Positions 8,561 to 17,374 are shown, numbered from the stretch's first letter. The stretch is DNA of 64,000 nucleotides from Dinoroseobacter sp049800835 (GCF_049800835.1 NZ_JBNAFU010000004.1:62001-126000); one strand, 5' to 3'. Made by a program: numbers and translations. Notes: generated by a model not told the origin, from the sequence alone.

Positions 8561-9900
8561 GCCGCACGATGTTTGGCACCGATGGTGTGCGTGGAACGGC
8601 GAATGCCCATCCAATGACCGCTGATCTGGCGCTGCGGCTCGGGGCAGCAGCAGGACGGTACTTTCGCAGGGACGGCTCCTCCGGGCACCGTGTCGTGATC
8701 GGCAAGGACACGCGGCAATCGGGCTACATGTTCGAAAACGCGCTGACGGCGGGTTTCACCTCCACGGGCATGAACGTACTGTTGCTGGGGCCAATTCCGA
8801 CCCCAGCGGTGGCGCTGCTGACACAATCGATGCGCGCGGATGTCGGCGTGATGATTTCAGCCAGTCATAACCCGGCGGACGACAACGGGATCAAGTTCTT
8901 CGGGCCTGATGGCTACAAGCTGTCGGATGAGGCGGAGGAAGAGATCGAAAGCATCATCGCAGGTGACATCACCCCCGCGAAAGCTGAGAATATCGGCCGC
9001 GCCAAGCGTATCGATGACGGTCAGGGGCGCTATATAGAACGTGCCAAAAGGGCCTTTCCGGAGGACTTGCGCCTCGACGGGGTCAAGGTCGTCGTCGATT
9101 GCGCCAACGGAGCGGCCTACAAGGTCGCGCCTGCCGTTCTGTGGGAGTTGGGGGCCGAAGTCATCCCGATAGGTGTCGGCCCGAACGGCCGAAATATCAA
9201 TCTGGACTGTGGCTCAACCGCCCCGCGCAGCGCGGCGGAGGCTGTTGTGGCGCACGGCGCGGACATGGGGATTTGCCTCGACGGGGATGCAGACCGCGTC
9301 ATCATCCTGGACGAGACGGGACAGATCGCGGATGGCGATCAGATCATGGCGCTCTTTGCAGCGCGGTGGGCTTCCGAGGGCCGCTTGCTGGATGGAACGC
9401 TCGTTGCGACGGTGATGTCGAACCTCGGGCTGGAGCGGTTTCTTCAGGGCGAGGGTTTGAAGCTGGTGCGCACCCCGGTTGGCGACAGATATGTTGTGGA
9501 GGCGATGCGGCAGGGGGGGTGGAACCTCGGCGGGGAGCAATCGGGACATATCGTGATGACGGATTACGGCACCACCGGAGACGGCCTTATGGCGGCGTTG
9601 CAGTTTCTGGCCGAAATGGTGCGACGACAAGCCCGGGCATCGGAGCTGGTCCGATCGTTCGAGACTGTGCCGCAGCTTTTGAAAAACGTGCGCTTTGCGG
9701 CGGGGGCAACACCGCTCGACGCGGCGTCCGTTCAGCGAGCGGTGGCCGATGCCGAAGCCGCGCTGACCGGAAAGGGCCGCCTTCTGATCCGAAAGTCCGG
9801 GACGGAACCGTTGGTGCGCGTCATGGCCGAATGTGAGGACGCCGCGCTTTTATCGCAGGTTGTCGACGACGTTGTTCGCGCGGTCGAAGCCGCCGCCTGA
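8557..9900 (+). CDS. glmM: Phosphoglucosamine mutase
   Basis: 447 residues starting MSRTMFGTDGVRGTAN. The start at 8557 is preferred over an in-frame ATG at 8527 because it has GAGGAGGGAGG upstream, overlaps the folP stop as ATGA and gives the family N-terminus. The phosphoserine loop MISASHNPADDNG has its serine at about residue 103. The metal loop CLDGDADRVI, the sugar loop GGEQSGHI and the phosphate loop RKSGTEPLVRVM are all present. GlmM interconverts glucosamine-6-phosphate and glucosamine-1-phosphate on the way to UDP-GlcNAc, peptidoglycan and LPS. The folP-glmM pairing is widespread in proteobacteria. Confidence 0.98.
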   Translation: MSRTMFGTDGVRGTANAHPMTADLALRLGAAAGRYFRRDGSSGHRVVIGKDTRQSGYMFENALTAGFTSTGMNVLLLGPIPTPAVALLTQSMRADVGVMISASHNPADDNGIKFFGPDGYKLSDEAEEEIESIIAGDITPAKAENIGRAKRIDDGQGRYIERAKRAFPEDLRLDGVKVVVDCANGAAYKVAPAVLWELGAEVIPIGVGPNGRNINLDCGSTAPRSAAEAVVAHGADMGICLDGDADRVIILDETGQIADGDQIMALFAARWASEGRLLDGTLVATVMSNLGLERFLQGEGLKLVRTPVGDRYVVEAMRQGGWNLGGEQSGHIVMTDYGTTGDGLMAALQFLAEMVRRQARASELVRSFETVPQLLKNVRFAAGATPLDAASVQRAVADAEAALTGKGRLLIRKSGTEPLVRVMAECEDAALLSQVVDDVVRAVEAAA

Positions 9901-10067
9901 CCTTTGGACTGCTCAAAAAACGGGCGTGGGTCGACGGCTAGTTCGTGTTTTGCAGCAAGGCGCGCTGCGCCATTTGCGACGACTCTCCAAACCTGCAAGC
10001 CTTGGCGCCGAGAGGCGACAGGCTGACGTCGCGCTCTGTCAGAAACCACGCTTGGAGGAAGCACCCG

Positions 10068-10193
10068 ATGTATTTTCTTGTGATCCTGATCCTGTTTGCG
10101 CTTTTGGCCGTGTGCGTTTTCATGCTGATGAAGAACGGCACGATCGTGCTGCCGGGTACGGTGGTGAAGCCGATCGAGAAACAGGATGAGTGA
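10068..10193 (+). CDS. Small single-TM protein, 41 aa
   Basis: A 41-codon gene with a good ribosome site (GGAGGA, 7 bases before ATG at 10068). The protein is almost entirely one membrane helix (MYFLVILILFALLAVCVFML) with a short basic/acidic tail. An in-frame ATG at 9945 would add residues that look non-coding (Cys/Arg-rich), so I reject it. I do not recognise the family. Together with 11239-11409 it flanks the DMT exporter gene. Confidence 0.6.
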   Translation: MYFLVILILFALLAVCVFMLMKNGTIVLPGTVVKPIEKQDE

Positions 10194-10212
10194 CCGTGCG
10201 CGTGCGACACAG

Positions 10213-11136
10213 CTACATGCGGGCGCCGAACAGGCGCCGCAGGCTGCTCCACTGACTGAGGGTCAGGCCTGACAGGATCAGCACCAGCGCAACGAGAAGT
10301 GTCTTGGGCAAAGGCTCGCCAAGGATCAGCGCGCCAAACGCCAGTGACCAGAGCGGTACCTGAAAGTTCGTGAGTGTCATGAACGTCGGTCCGGCACTGC
10401 GCACCACGAGAACGCGCAGGTAGTTGGCCGCCGCGGTTGGAATGAAGGCGAGGATAAGCAGCGCTACCAAAGGCTCCGTCGCAGGGAGTGTGGGCGGCCC
10501 TTCCATCGCCCAAGCCAGCGGCACGCCGATCACTGCCCCGACCGCCAGCAGCAACGTCGCCATCGCGATCGGGTCTATCGGCGGGCAGTTGCGCAGGATG
10601 ATCGAACTGATCGCATAGCACGCGGCAGCCCCGAAACAGGCCAGCCGCCCCCAGTTCTCAAGATCCGAACCGCTGCTTGCCACCGCCTGCGGGCCGATCA
10701 AAAGAAGCGTGCCCGCAAACCCGAGGCCGAACCCAAGGGATTTGCGCCTGGTCAACTGATCACCGGGCACGAAGAAATGCGCAAGCGGCAGTACCATCAG
10801 CGGGATGGTCGCCATCGACACCCCGGCAAAACTGGACACGACGTGCAGCTGGCCCCAGGACAAAAGCGTGAAGGGCACAACCGTGCTTATGACCCCGCAG
10901 ATCAGAACGTAGGGCCAGCGCGCCCTCGGGTCGGTGCCGATGCGGTAGCGACCACCCATGATGCGCCAGATCACCAGCATCAGCGCCGCCCCAAGTGTCA
11001 GGCGCCACGCGGCGAGCCAGAAGGGCGGAAGGCCTCCCAACGCGATCTCTATGAACATGAAGGTTGCGCCCCAAACCAGGCCGAGGGTGGCGATCATAAA
11101 CCAGTGGCGCAGGGTAGGGGGCTCGGGCGTCGTCAT
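10213..11136 (-). CDS. DMT-superfamily transporter (EamA type)
   Basis: 307 residues with about ten hydrophobic segments arranged as two EamA repeats. The first begins MIATLGLVWGATFMFIEIAL, the second about ACYAISSIILRNCPP. The C-terminal repeat contains the typical NFQVPLWSLAFGALILGEPL signature. Members of this family export amino acids, metabolites or drugs; the substrate cannot be read from sequence. The start at 11136 (MTTPEPPTLRHW) is chosen over 11187 because the extra residues are hydrophilic and not typical. Confidence 0.85.
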   Translation of the reverse strand: MTTPEPPTLRHWFMIATLGLVWGATFMFIEIALGGLPPFWLAAWRLTLGAALMLVIWRIMGGRYRIGTDPRARWPYVLICGVISTVVPFTLLSWGQLHVVSSFAGVSMATIPLMVLPLAHFFVPGDQLTRRKSLGFGLGFAGTLLLIGPQAVASSGSDLENWGRLACFGAAACYAISSIILRNCPPIDPIAMATLLLAVGAVIGVPLAWAMEGPPTLPATEPLVALLILAFIPTAAANYLRVLVVRSAGPTFMTLTNFQVPLWSLAFGALILGEPLPKTLLVALVLILSGLTLSQWSSLRRLFGARM

Positions 11137-11238
11137 GGCGCGGGCTTTGCCCGGATCAAACGCAGGGTCAAGGCCCGCACGGAACAAAGTCTATGCAGGA
11201 TCGTTGATCGGACTGAGCAATTTGAAAGGAATAGGAAG

Positions 11239-11409
11239 ATGGATGTGTGGTTTTTCGTACCGGTTCTTTTTCTCATCACAGTGCTGGGCGTGATCGTGTT
11301 CAGTCTCGTGAGCAAAGCAAAGCTTGAGCGCCGCATGCAGGATCCGGACGCTTCGAAATCGACGCTTGCGGCGGACAAACCCAGCACTGCGAAACCAGCG
11401 GACGTCTGA
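11239..11409 (+). CDS. Small single-TM protein, 56 aa
   Basis: 56 residues: one N-terminal membrane helix (VWFFVPVLFLITVLGVIVFSLV) followed by a charged, Ala/Lys/Pro-rich tail of about 28 residues. GGAAG lies just before ATG at 11239. It is divergent from the DMT transporter gene, with about 100 bases between the two starts. The same frame stays open upstream to 10777, but that part is antisense to the transporter and not credible coding. No known family recognised. Confidence 0.55.
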   Translation: MDVWFFVPVLFLITVLGVIVFSLVSKAKLERRMQDPDASKSTLAADKPSTAKPADV

Positions 11410-11650
11410 TGCGGCGCTGACCGGGGCAGAACTCTGAAGAGCCGGATGATCGTCGTGCGCACAACCCAGTGCTGTCGCCAGCCCCTATCGTAGATGTCTC
11501 AGCGTCGCGGTCCGGTTGCCGCAGGCACAAGACCCCTCCCAAGTCGAAGCCGTGCGCTCTGCGTCCCGGCCGCTGCACTCATAAAGCTTTGCAGTGTGCG
11601 CCAGCCTCGTGCAAGCTTGGGGTGTCGTAGACATAAGGGAGGGTCCAGCA

Positions 11651-12058
11651 ATGCGTCGCAGCGAGATTGCCGAGACGGTCAATATCACGGCGCCTGTTGA
11701 TCAAGCCGGCGCCTACACAACCAAGAGCAGCATCCACAACGAACTCTACGTTTGGTATAAAGACGGCGATAGCAAACCGCCCGTTCCTCATTTCACGGTT
11801 GGCAGTCGCGATGAAAAGCCACACTCCCCGTATAACTGGAACCGGCTTCACGTCACTGTTCCGTTTGTGAACGACAAATCGGTGGCCAATATCCATTTCT
11901 TTTATCAGTTCGATGCATCCCTGTTGGTTGAATACAGATATTGCAACGAAGACGATCTGAATGGGGCGGCTCTGGCATATGCGAAACAGCTTGGGACCGA
12001 AGCGACCGCGCGTCAGCTTGCTCAAGCTTTCGTCACCGCGGCGCATGCAGAGCCCTGA
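11651..12058 (+). CDS. Hypothetical protein, 135 aa
   Basis: 135 residues, soluble, rich in aromatic residues and histidine (ELYVWYKDGD, YNWNRLHVTVPF, IHFFYQFDASLLVEYRYC), ending in an Ala-rich helix. ATG at 11651 has AAGGGAGGG upstream. A longer in-frame start (11594) has weaker context. I do not recognise the family and see no signal peptide or catalytic motif. It is followed by a clear intrinsic terminator (12065-12095), which supports it being a real transcription unit on its own. Confidence 0.6.
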   Translation: MRRSEIAETVNITAPVDQAGAYTTKSSIHNELYVWYKDGDSKPPVPHFTVGSRDEKPHSPYNWNRLHVTVPFVNDKSVANIHFFYQFDASLLVEYRYCNEDDLNGAALAYAKQLGTEATARQLAQAFVTAAHAEP

Positions 12059-12064
12059 CGGCGA

Positions 12065-12095
12065 CGCGACCCGGAACCGGGTCGCGCAGTTTTTT
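12065..12095 (+). terminator. Intrinsic terminator
   Basis: A 10-bp perfect inverted repeat (CGCGACCCGG / CCGGGTCGCG) with a short loop is followed within 3 bases by six Ts. It sits 7 bases after the stop of the 135-aa gene, between it and the 3' end of convergent ilvC. The T run is on the plus strand only, so it terminates the plus-strand gene. Confidence 0.85.
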
Positions 12096-12130
12096 GGTGG
12101 CGGAGCGCAGGAGCGCTTCGCGCCTCGAAA

Positions 12131-13153
12131 TCAGTTCTTTTCCTGATCGACCAGCTTGCCTGCGGAAATCCACGGCATCATGCCGCGCAGGTTCTTGCCC
12201 ACCTCTTCGATCTGGTGCTCGTCGTTGAGGCGACGCGTGCCCTTGAAGAACGGTTGTCCAACGGTGTTTTCCTGCATGAAGTCCCGCACGAACTTGCCAG
12301 TCTGGATGTCGGTCAGAACCGCTTTCATCCGCGCCTTCGTCTCGTCGTAGGGCAGAACGCGTGGGCCGCTGACATACTCGCCGTATTCCGCCGTGTTGGA
12401 GATCGAGTAGTTCATGTTCGCGATACCGCCTTCGTAGATCAGGTCCACGATCAGCTTCACCTCGTGCAAGCACTCGAAATAGGCCATCTCGGGCGCATAG
12501 CCTGCCTCGACCAAGGTCTCAAAACCCATGCGGATCAGTTCGACAAGACCGCCGCACAGAACTGCCTGTTCGCCGAACAGATCGGTCTCGCATTCCTCGC
12601 GAAAGTTGGTCTCGATGATGCCTGAGCGGCCGCCGCCGATGGCGGAACAGTACGACAGGCCAATTTCCAGTGCGCGGCCGGTCGCGTCTGTGTCAACGGC
12701 GACAAGGCAGGGCACGCCGCCGCCCTTGGTGTATTCGCCGCGCACGGTATGGCCGGGGCCCTTGGGCGCCATCATGATAACGTCGACGCCAGGCTTCGGT
12801 TCGATCAGGCCGAAATGCACGTTCAGGCCGTGGGCAAATGCGATTGCAGCGCCTTCGCGGATGTTGTCATGGACGTACTTCTTGTAGGTCTCCGCCTGAA
12901 GTTCGTCGGGCATCGTGAACATGATCAGGTCGCACCATGCTGCGGCCTCGGCAATCCCCATCACCGTCAGGCCTTCGGCTTCGGCTTTCTTGGCGGAACC
13001 GGACCCCTCGCGAAGGGCAACAACAAGGTTCTTTGCGCCACTGTCGCGCAGGTTCAGCGCGTGGGCATGCCCCTGCGAGCCATAGCCCAGAATGGCAACC
13101 TTCTTGTCCTTGATAAGGTTCACGTCGCAATCGCGGTCATAATAAACGCGCAT
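12131..13153 (-). CDS. ilvC: Ketol-acid reductoisomerase (NADP+)
   Basis: 340 residues, class I length. It begins MRVYYDRDCDVNLIKDKKV. The Rossmann motif ILGYGSQGHAHALNLRDSG is near residue 23. The metal-binding and catalytic stretches follow: KGPGHTVRGEY, DLFGEQAVLCGG, EAGYAPEMAYFECLHE and NMNYSISNTAEYG. IlvC catalyses the Mg- and NADPH-dependent isomeroreduction in valine, leucine and isoleucine synthesis. GGAGGA lies before the start. It is divergent from two Lrp/AsnC regulators, a plausible sign of leucine-type control. Confidence 0.98.
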   Translation of the reverse strand: MRVYYDRDCDVNLIKDKKVAILGYGSQGHAHALNLRDSGAKNLVVALREGSGSAKKAEAEGLTVMGIAEAAAWCDLIMFTMPDELQAETYKKYVHDNIREGAAIAFAHGLNVHFGLIEPKPGVDVIMMAPKGPGHTVRGEYTKGGGVPCLVAVDTDATGRALEIGLSYCSAIGGGRSGIIETNFREECETDLFGEQAVLCGGLVELIRMGFETLVEAGYAPEMAYFECLHEVKLIVDLIYEGGIANMNYSISNTAEYGEYVSGPRVLPYDETKARMKAVLTDIQTGKFVRDFMQENTVGQPFFKGTRRLNDEHQIEEVGKNLRGMMPWISAGKLVDQEKN

Positions 13154-13243
13154 CGGGTCTTCCTCCGTTTGGTGTATCCGTCGCCGGGCACCATACTGAC
13201 TGCGCGCCGATTGCGTAGAAGTATTGCGCTGAATTAGTGGTCG

Positions 13244-13262
13244 AGAATGAAATTGTCATTCT
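13244..13262. promoter_or_regulatory. Candidate operator between ilvC and Lrp genes
   Basis: An AT-rich inverted repeat, AGAATGA-N5-TCATTCT, lies in the 135-base divergent region between ilvC and the first Lrp/AsnC gene, 27 bases before that gene's ATG. The surrounding stretch is much richer in A and T than the rest of the window. Position and symmetry fit an autoregulatory Lrp/AsnC site; the assignment is inference. Confidence 0.4.
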
Positions 13263-13288
13263 TAAATTAGCCAGTTATTTGATAATTC

Positions 13289-13747
13289 ATGCAGATAGAT
13301 GATACGGACCGTCGGCTGCTCCGGCATTACCAGGCAGACCCGACACTTTCAGCGGCAGAGCTTGCGGCCCTCTCCGGTGTGCCCAAGGCGACCGCATGGC
13401 GGCGGATCGAGCGGATGGAAGAGCTGGGAATAATCCAGCGCGTCGAGGCCGTCATTGATTGGCGCAAGCTTGGTTTCGCGGTGGAGGTCAGCTTGCGGAT
13501 CACACTCGACAAGACGGAACGCGCTGCCTTTGACACCTTTCTGACCGAAGCGCGCAAATTGCCCGAAGTAACGGAGATCCAGACCTTTCTGGGGCGGGTC
13601 GATGTACGCCTGAACGTTCTTGCCCGCGATATGCCCCACTACCAGGAGATTTACCGCACCCGTATCTTGGCGTTGCCTCACATTGCCGAGATAGAACAGT
13701 TGATGCTCATCTCGGACATCCATACCGATGAGAGCCTGCCACTATGA
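13289..13747 (+). CDS. Lrp/AsnC family regulator (first of a coupled pair)
   Basis: 152 residues. The N-terminal winged HTH (IDDTDRRLLRHYQADPTLSAAELA, then ATAWRRIERMEELGII as recognition helix and wing) is followed by the RAM/AsnC_trans_reg domain (VEVSLRITLDK; TFLGRVDVRLNVLARD; ILALPHIAEIEQLML). Such proteins form dimers and octamers and respond to amino acids. The stop overlaps the start of a second Lrp gene by ATGA at 13744-13747, so the two are likely made together. Ligand unknown; proximity to ilvC suggests branched-chain amino acids. Confidence 0.92.
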   Translation: MQIDDTDRRLLRHYQADPTLSAAELAALSGVPKATAWRRIERMEELGIIQRVEAVIDWRKLGFAVEVSLRITLDKTERAAFDTFLTEARKLPEVTEIQTFLGRVDVRLNVLARDMPHYQEIYRTRILALPHIAEIEQLMLISDIHTDESLPL

Positions 13748-14205
13748 GCGTCGAGCTTGACGACCTCGACCGGGCGCTGTTGCAAGAGCTCACCCGGGAC
13801 GCGCGGCAAAGTGCTGGCGCGCTCGGGCGGAAACTGGGGCTGAGCCAACCCGCAACGTGGCGCCGGATCAAGCGATTGCAGGAAGCGGGTGTCATCACCG
13901 GGCGGCGGCTGCGTCTTGATGCTGAGAAGCTGGGGTTCGGTGTGACCGTGTTCCTTGGGGTGAAGCTTGCAGCGCGGGGTCGGGTGAGCGTCGAGGATTT
14001 CGAGCGTGCCGTCACAGCCATTCCCGAGGTGCAGGTCGTGCAGCACGTTCTTGGCGCATACGACTACCGTCTGCGCGTTGTGGCGCGGGACATTTCGGAC
14101 TTCGAACGGGTGCTCAGGCGGCGTATCATGACCCTGCCCGGTGCTGGAGAGGTGGAGGCAAATGTGCTTTTGTCCGAGGAACGCAGATCGGGTCCGATTG
14201 GCTGA
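13744..14205 (+). CDS. Lrp/AsnC family regulator (second of a coupled pair)
   Basis: 153 residues with the same HTH (LDDLDRALLQELTRDARQSAGALG; ATWRRIKRLQEAGVI) plus RAM architecture (VTVFLGVKLAARG; QHVLGAYDYRLRVVARD; MTLPGAGEVEANVLLS). It is clearly a paralogue of the upstream gene but not a recent duplicate. The translational overlap suggests fixed stoichiometry and perhaps heteromers. A cupin gene begins 13 bases after its stop. Confidence 0.92.
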   Translation: MSVELDDLDRALLQELTRDARQSAGALGRKLGLSQPATWRRIKRLQEAGVITGRRLRLDAEKLGFGVTVFLGVKLAARGRVSVEDFERAVTAIPEVQVVQHVLGAYDYRLRVVARDISDFERVLRRRIMTLPGAGEVEANVLLSEERRSGPIG

Positions 14206-14218
14206 GTGCGAGGGGGAG

Positions 14219-14584
14219 ATGAACTACTACGATCTTTACGCCGACGACGCAGGCGACAGTCATTTCCGGGATGTGGAGGTCGCGCTGGAGGAGCGGAATT
14301 TCGCACCCCCGGCGAAAGCCATCGAGATTTCTAACACCAAGGCGGCGACGGGAATGCTCTTTCTGCGGCTCAGGGCGGGTTGGAACGAACCAATTCATCC
14401 GACACCGGTCGCGCAAACGTTGATCTGCCTGCGCGGCAGGGTCCGGGTCACGGCCAGCGATGGTGACACCCGCGACATTGGCCCCGGCGATGTCTGGCGC
14501 ATGGCCGACACGCATGGCAAGGGCCACCATACCGAGGTGATCGGTGATGATGATTTTGAATGCGTGATTGCCCAACACGGCTAG
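14219..14584 (+). CDS. Cupin-domain protein
   Basis: 121 residues, single cupin fold. The usual first cupin motif with histidines is degenerate (GWNEPIHPTPVAQTLICLRGRVRVTA, described as the barrel core), and the second reads GDVWRMADTHGKGHHTEVIGDDDFECV. The His-rich DTHGKGHHTE could bind a metal. ATG at 14219 has GAGGGGGAG just upstream. Function unknown. It lies between the Lrp pair and an aminotransferase, so a role in amino acid or amine metabolism is possible but not shown. Confidence 0.75.
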   Translation: MNYYDLYADDAGDSHFRDVEVALEERNFAPPAKAIEISNTKAATGMLFLRLRAGWNEPIHPTPVAQTLICLRGRVRVTASDGDTRDIGPGDVWRMADTHGKGHHTEVIGDDDFECVIAQHG

Positions 14585-14722
14585 CCTTGTAGCGAAAATG
14601 CGCCAGAGGTTTCCCAAAAGCGCGTCGTGCTGTCGCAAAAGCCGCATTCCGTCTGCTCGTTTGGCTTTGCGCGCCCTGCATCCATGCGGTACGACCACCG
14701 CATACCACCACAGGAGGACCGT

Positions 14723-15850
14723 ATGACCGCACTGCTCGACACAGTCGATCCCGATGGGTTGCTGGAATATTCCGTAGTGTTCACCGACCGCTCGCTCAAC
14801 CACATGAGCGGTGCGTTTCAGCAGGTCATGCGCGACATCCACGGAATGCTGTGCGAAGTTTACAACGCCGATCATGTGGCACTGGTGCCGGGCGGCGGCA
14901 CGTTTGGAATGGAAGCCGTGGCGCGTCAGTTTGGTCAGGGCGCCAAGGTGCTGGTTGTGCGCAATGGCTGGTTCTCCTACCGGTGGAGCCAGATATTCGA
15001 CGTGGCCCAGATGGCGGAGGAGCCCGTGGTCATGAAGGCACGCCGGGTCGCCAATGCGCCCCAGTCGCCGTTTGCGCCCGCGCCGATCCAAGAGGTGGTC
15101 TCCAGAATTCGCGAGACCCAACCCGATGTGGTCTTTGCCCCGCATGTGGAAACGTCCGCCGGGGTGATCCTGCCGGACGCATATATCTCCGAACTTGCGG
15201 CAGCGGCACATGAGGTTGGCGCGCTGATGGTGCTCGATTGTATCGCGTCGGGCTGTGCTTGGGTCGACATGAAGGCCACGGGTGTTGATGTGCTGATTTC
15301 AGCGCCACAAAAGGGCTGGTCCGCGTCGCCCTGTGCTGGTCTTGTGATGATGTCTGATCGTGCCCGCGCGAGGGTGGCTGAAACTCAGTCCAACAGTTTC
15401 GCAGTGGATCTGGGCAAGTGGCTTCAGATCATGGAGGCGTATCTGAACGGGGGCCACGCGTACCACGCGACGATGCCCACAGATGGGCTGCGCGCGTTCC
15501 GCGACACCATGCTCGAGACACAGGAGTATGGCTTCCAGCGCCTGAAGGAGGCGCAATGGGCGCTCGGGACGCGCGTGCGGGATCTGATGGCGGCGCGCGG
15601 GTTCGAGTCGGTTGCTGCGGATGGATACGGGGCCCCTGGGGTTGTGGTGGTCTATACCGACGATCCGGATCTTCAGAACGGCAAGAAGTTTGCCGCGCAG
15701 GGCGTGCAGATTGCGGCCGGTGTCCCGTTGGAGTGCGACGAACCGGAGGATTTTCGGACCTTTCGCATTGGCCTGTTCGGATTGGACAAACTCTATGACG
15801 TGGACGGCGCCGTGTCCCGACTTGAGGATGTGTTGAACCGCATCGTCTGA
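14723..15850 (+). CDS. Class V PLP-dependent aminotransferase (alanine-glyoxylate/serine-pyruvate type)
   Basis: 375 residues. CAGGAGGACC precedes ATG at 14723. It has the fold-type I class V layout. The cofactor region is VPGGGTFGMEAVARQFG, the aspartate that contacts the PLP ring is in MVLDCIASGCAWVDM, and the Schiff-base lysine is in LISAPQKGWSASPCAGLVMMS. The C-terminal domain ends FRIGLFGLDKLYDVDGAVSRLE. These fit the alanine-glyoxylate/serine-pyruvate aminotransferase group. The exact substrate is not determined by these motifs. It may be cotranscribed with the cupin gene 138 bases upstream. Confidence 0.88.
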   Translation: MTALLDTVDPDGLLEYSVVFTDRSLNHMSGAFQQVMRDIHGMLCEVYNADHVALVPGGGTFGMEAVARQFGQGAKVLVVRNGWFSYRWSQIFDVAQMAEEPVVMKARRVANAPQSPFAPAPIQEVVSRIRETQPDVVFAPHVETSAGVILPDAYISELAAAAHEVGALMVLDCIASGCAWVDMKATGVDVLISAPQKGWSASPCAGLVMMSDRARARVAETQSNSFAVDLGKWLQIMEAYLNGGHAYHATMPTDGLRAFRDTMLETQEYGFQRLKEAQWALGTRVRDLMAARGFESVAADGYGAPGVVVVYTDDPDLQNGKKFAAQGVQIAAGVPLECDEPEDFRTFRIGLFGLDKLYDVDGAVSRLEDVLNRIV

Positions 15851-15853
15851 ACC

Positions 15854-17053
15854 CTAGCGCACGCCCAGTCCCAGCTTCATGAGTGACCTGCGCACCGGCG
15901 GCAGGCCGTAAAGGGCCTTCAGGCCCTGGGCCCGTGCGTCCCTGAGCGGCTGCGCACCGACCATGGAGGCGCGGTTCAGCATATCGATGCCGGACACGCG
16001 CAACCTGACTTCCGGATGCCGTCGCCGGTGATATGACTCCAGCATCTTCTTGGATCCCAGATCGTCCGGCGTCGCCTCTGCAAGTTCCAGCAGGACGCGG
16101 ACATCGCCGAGGCTCATGTTCAGGCCCTGAGCACCGATCGGCGGGACCACATGGGCAGCTTCCGCGATCAAGGCGGTGCGCTCGGCCCACATCCGGTCCG
16201 CAATCTGGGTGATGATTGGCCAAACGGATCGGCGCGACGCCAGCTTCAGCGGGCCGAGCAATCCGGTCGACCTCGCGTTCATCTCTGCCTCGAATGCATC
16301 CACCGGCAGCGCGGCAAGCCGCTTGGCTTCGGGTCCATGTTCCATCCAGACAATCGCAGAGCAGGGCGACCCGTCGCGATCGGGCAGGGGGACCAGGGTG
16401 AACGGGCCGCCTGAGCGATGGATCTCGGTCGAGACATTGTTGTGGGGCACCGGATGCGTAACAGCAAAGGCCAGCGCCCTTTGCCCGTAACGCGTGGTGC
16501 GCGCGCCAATTCCGACGGCCTGACGCACGGCCGAGTCCCGGCCATCCGCTGCAACGAGTAGCCTTGCGGAGATCTGGCTGGCATCACTGAGCGTTACGCG
16601 TGCCTCCGATTGGCGGGTGAGCACGGATTTCGTCGCAACGCCCGGGCGGAACGAAACAGTGTCCAGCTCTTCTACCCGGGCGAGGAACTCACGACGCAGC
16701 AGCCAGTTGGGCAGGTTCCACCCGAACGGCGCATCCGATATGTCCTTTGCGTCGAAGGCCTTTTGTACGCGGGCGACAGGTTCGGTCCCGCCTGCGTCGA
16801 TGATCTGCATCACTTGCAGTGCGGATGCATGCGCCGCGACCTTCGTCCAGAGCCCTGCCTTCTCAAGCACATCGCGGGACGGTTGCAAGAAGGCCGTCGT
16901 GCGCAAATCCGCACCTTCAGCGGCGCCATCGGTGACTGGGGCGGCGGGGTCCACGACGATGACGGTGAAACCGGCGGTTCCAAAAGCACAAGCGGCGGCA
17001 AGGCCTGCAACCCCACCGCCGGAAATCAGGATGTCGGTTTTCTGTACCTGCAT
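15854..17053 (-). CDS. UbiH/COQ6-family FAD-dependent monooxygenase
   Basis: 399 residues. The N-terminal FAD site is TDILISGGGVAGLAAACAFG, the middle ADGRDSAVR motif (LLVAADGRDSAVRQAVG) binds FAD/NAD(P)H, and the C-terminal GD-type motif reads AEAAHVVPPIGAQGLNMSLGDV. This is the ubiquinone-ring hydroxylase family. Alphaproteobacteria use one to three such enzymes with different positions of attack, so I do not choose between UbiH, UbiF, UbiL or UbiM. GGAGGG lies before the ATG. It is convergent with the aminotransferase, 3 bases apart. Confidence 0.9.
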   Translation of the reverse strand: MQVQKTDILISGGGVAGLAAACAFGTAGFTVIVVDPAAPVTDGAAEGADLRTTAFLQPSRDVLEKAGLWTKVAAHASALQVMQIIDAGGTEPVARVQKAFDAKDISDAPFGWNLPNWLLRREFLARVEELDTVSFRPGVATKSVLTRQSEARVTLSDASQISARLLVAADGRDSAVRQAVGIGARTTRYGQRALAFAVTHPVPHNNVSTEIHRSGGPFTLVPLPDRDGSPCSAIVWMEHGPEAKRLAALPVDAFEAEMNARSTGLLGPLKLASRRSVWPIITQIADRMWAERTALIAEAAHVVPPIGAQGLNMSLGDVRVLLELAEATPDDLGSKKMLESYHRRRHPEVRLRVSGIDMLNRASMVGAQPLRDARAQGLKALYGLPPVRRSLMKLGLGVR

Positions 17054-17134
17054 GGTTTGCCCTCCGGTGCTGGTGCAAACCTAGGCGGCAGCACGGGGGC
17101 GTCCAAGCGGCATTTTGACCCGAAGGCCGGGCGG

Positions 17135-17374
17135 TCAGCCGCGGCTGATGACCACGATCATCATGTACATAGTGGCGACCATGCTTAGCGCTCCGGTGAT
17201 CAGGCCTGCATATCCGAACAGCACCGTCGCCCCGATCCAGAGCGTCAGGATAACCGCCGCCAGAGCTGCGAATTTCAGCTCATCCTTCGAGACGGAAGCA
17301 TCGAATTTACCCCGGTTCACAGCAACTTTCTTTGCTTTGACGGGCAGGTCGAGATTTGTCGCAACGGCAGTCAT
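17135..17374 (-). CDS. Small two-TM protein, 79 aa
   Basis: 79 residues: a hydrophilic basic N-terminus of about 30 residues, then two hydrophobic helices (FAALAAVILTLWIGATVLFGY and GLITGALSMVATMYMMIVVI). The start at 17374 has GAGGAG upstream and is preferred to 17476, whose extra residues are atypical. I do not recognise a named family. It lies between the UbiH-like gene and the nucleotidase gene, all on the minus strand. Confidence 0.65.
   Translation of the reverse strand: MTAVATNLDLPVKAKKVAVNRGKFDASVSKDELKFAALAAVILTLWIGATVLFGYAGLITGALSMVATMYMMIVVISRG

Noticed and set aside
13289..14205. AhbA/AhbB or NirDL-type siroheme decarboxylase pair
   Set aside because: The proteins have normal Lrp HTH and RAM motifs and lie next to ilvC, not to heme genes.
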